Of a DNA stretch of 64,000 nucleotides, positions 63,390 to 64,000 are shown in pieces. Where the stretch lies: the NCBI GenBank assembly GCA_029550525.1, contig JAKPHF010000062.1, forward strand, positions 496,001 through 560,000. Direction: 5' to 3'. The position numbers and the translations under genes are program-made. This DNA comes from Planctomycetota bacterium (GTDB lineage: Bacteria; Planctomycetota; Phycisphaerae; UBA1845; PWPN01). The notes below the pieces were generated by a model. That model was not told where the DNA came from. It did no database searches and saw nothing but the letters and a program-made list of their open reading frames with translations. Positions within the stretch are counted from its first letter, which is position 1. Every line of letters begins with the position of its first letter.

Positions 63390-63468
63390 AGCGCCGCCCT
63401 TGTCCTGTCAACGGAGTCTCGCTCTGCCCTGTCGAAGCCAGGCTCTCCTCGGACAGATTTTAGCGGAT

Positions 63469-64000
63469 TCAGGCCTGCAAAGCGTGGGCACGTTCCGGAT
63501 TGGTCTTGGCGAGCACGGCAGCGTAGACCCGGGTGGCCCCCGCTTGCTTGAGCACCCGGGCGACCTCCTGCAACGTCGCGCCGGTGGTCGAGACATCGTC
63601 CACCATGCAGAAGATGCCTCCGGCGGGCCGAGCCCCGCGGGCCAGCCGGAACACGCCGTGCACGTTCTGGCGCCGCTCGTCGGCCGTGAGGCCCACCTGC
63701 CGCCGCCGCTTGCCTTTCTCGTACAGCAACGGCAGCACGGGCAGTTTCAGTTCGCGGCCGAGCTCCTGAGCCAGCGCTCGCGGCGGACTGAATCGGTACG
63801 CCAGTCGGCTACGCCAGGATAATGGCACGGGAACGATGGCTTCCACTTCGCATGCCCACGACCGGGTGCCCACGGCAACGGCCAGGAACCGCCCCAGCGG
63901 ACGATCGAGCTGCTGACAGCGACCGAACTTGAACTTGCAGATCAACTGCCGGAGAAGCCCGTCGTACTCGCCGACGCGACAGAAGCCGTCAAACGCGATA
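63469..64000 (-). CDS. comF: ComF-family phosphoribosyltransferase-like protein (5' partial)
   Basis: Open to the right edge; the visible part is about 176 residues, beginning IAFDGFCRVGEYDGLLRQLICKFKFGRCQQLDRPLG, the normal ComF body after its N-terminal zinc-finger part. The PRPP loop is VDDVSTTGATLQEVARVLKQAGATRVYAAVLAKT; the GLTADERRQNVHGVFRL word is also typical (usually GLxxxxRxxNVxGAF). In competent bacteria ComF helps inward DNA transport; in others its role is unclear. It lies 79 bases upstream of rarA in the same direction. Confidence 0.9.
   Translation of the reverse strand, partial: IAFDGFCRVGEYDGLLRQLICKFKFGRCQQLDRPLGRFLAVAVGTRSWACEVEAIVPVPLSWRSRLAYRFSPPRALAQELGRELKLPVLPLLYEKGKRRRQVGLTADERRQNVHGVFRLARGARPAGGIFCMVDDVSTTGATLQEVARVLKQAGATRVYAAVLAKTNPERAHALQA

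Overview
The window is GC-rich bacterial chromosome, most likely from a member of the Planctomycetota (Phycisphaerae-like). The pointers are a type II secretion-type locus with an enormous secretin-repeat protein, a PEP-CTERM protein, a secreted enzyme carrying thrombospondin type 3 repeats and a dockerin-like tail, a Ser/Thr kinase, and a diverged RNase HII-like protein. LpxD indicates a diderm envelope with lipid A. Nearly all genes are on the minus strand. No rRNA, tRNA, CRISPR array, transposase or prophage gene was recognised.

Region 1 (1-18695, minus) is one type II secretion/type IV pilus-like gene cluster, in transcription order gspF, gspG, gspH, gspI, gspJ, gspK, gspL (PilM-PilN type), gspM (PilO type with fibronectin-like and PilP/GspC-like parts) and a giant gspD-like gene that leaves the left edge. 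At least 2733 residues of that last protein are visible, made of about 25 secretin N-domain-like repeats, and the secretin pore domain is not reached. The minor pseudopilins GspI, GspJ and GspK carry long Gly/Arg/Asp-rich low-complexity segments, and seven consecutive giant-protein repeats carry Gly/Tyr/Trp-rich loops. This is the most unusual system in the window. No ATPase (GspE) or prepilin peptidase gene is present here.

Region 2 (19257-30335) holds a TrpG/PabA amidotransferase, two secreted carbohydrate-related proteins (a GHL10-type lipoprotein and a DUF4091/TSP3/dockerin protein), phosphoglycerate mutase, a PEP-CTERM protein, LpxD and a PolX-PHP DNA polymerase. Region 3 (30476-44175) holds cydBA, a BNR-type secreted protein, an aldehyde dehydrogenase, GTP-dependent PEP carboxykinase, a LacI-family regulator, a six-repeat Ig-like lipoprotein and a VanZ-like membrane protein. 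Region 4 (44462-64000) is mostly housekeeping and sugar metabolism: argS, folC, an S41 protease, a STAS protein, an RNase HII-like protein coupled to a PfkB sugar kinase, rhamnulokinase, a TlpA-NHL protein, a Ser/Thr kinase with an Ala-rich C-terminal domain, a MazG-like hydrolase, an L,D-transpeptidase, 5-formyl-THF cyclo-ligase, rarA and a partial comF.

A second layer of signal lies between genes. Degenerate heptanucleotide tandem repeats sit next to gene 3' ends at ten places and in three cases overlap the stop codon. Hairpin elements built on GGCGGGGTCAAGCCCCGCC and related words are dispersed, and a few intergenic stretches are mosaics of such elements. All product names come from reading the translated sequence and recalling family motifs. 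No database search was run.
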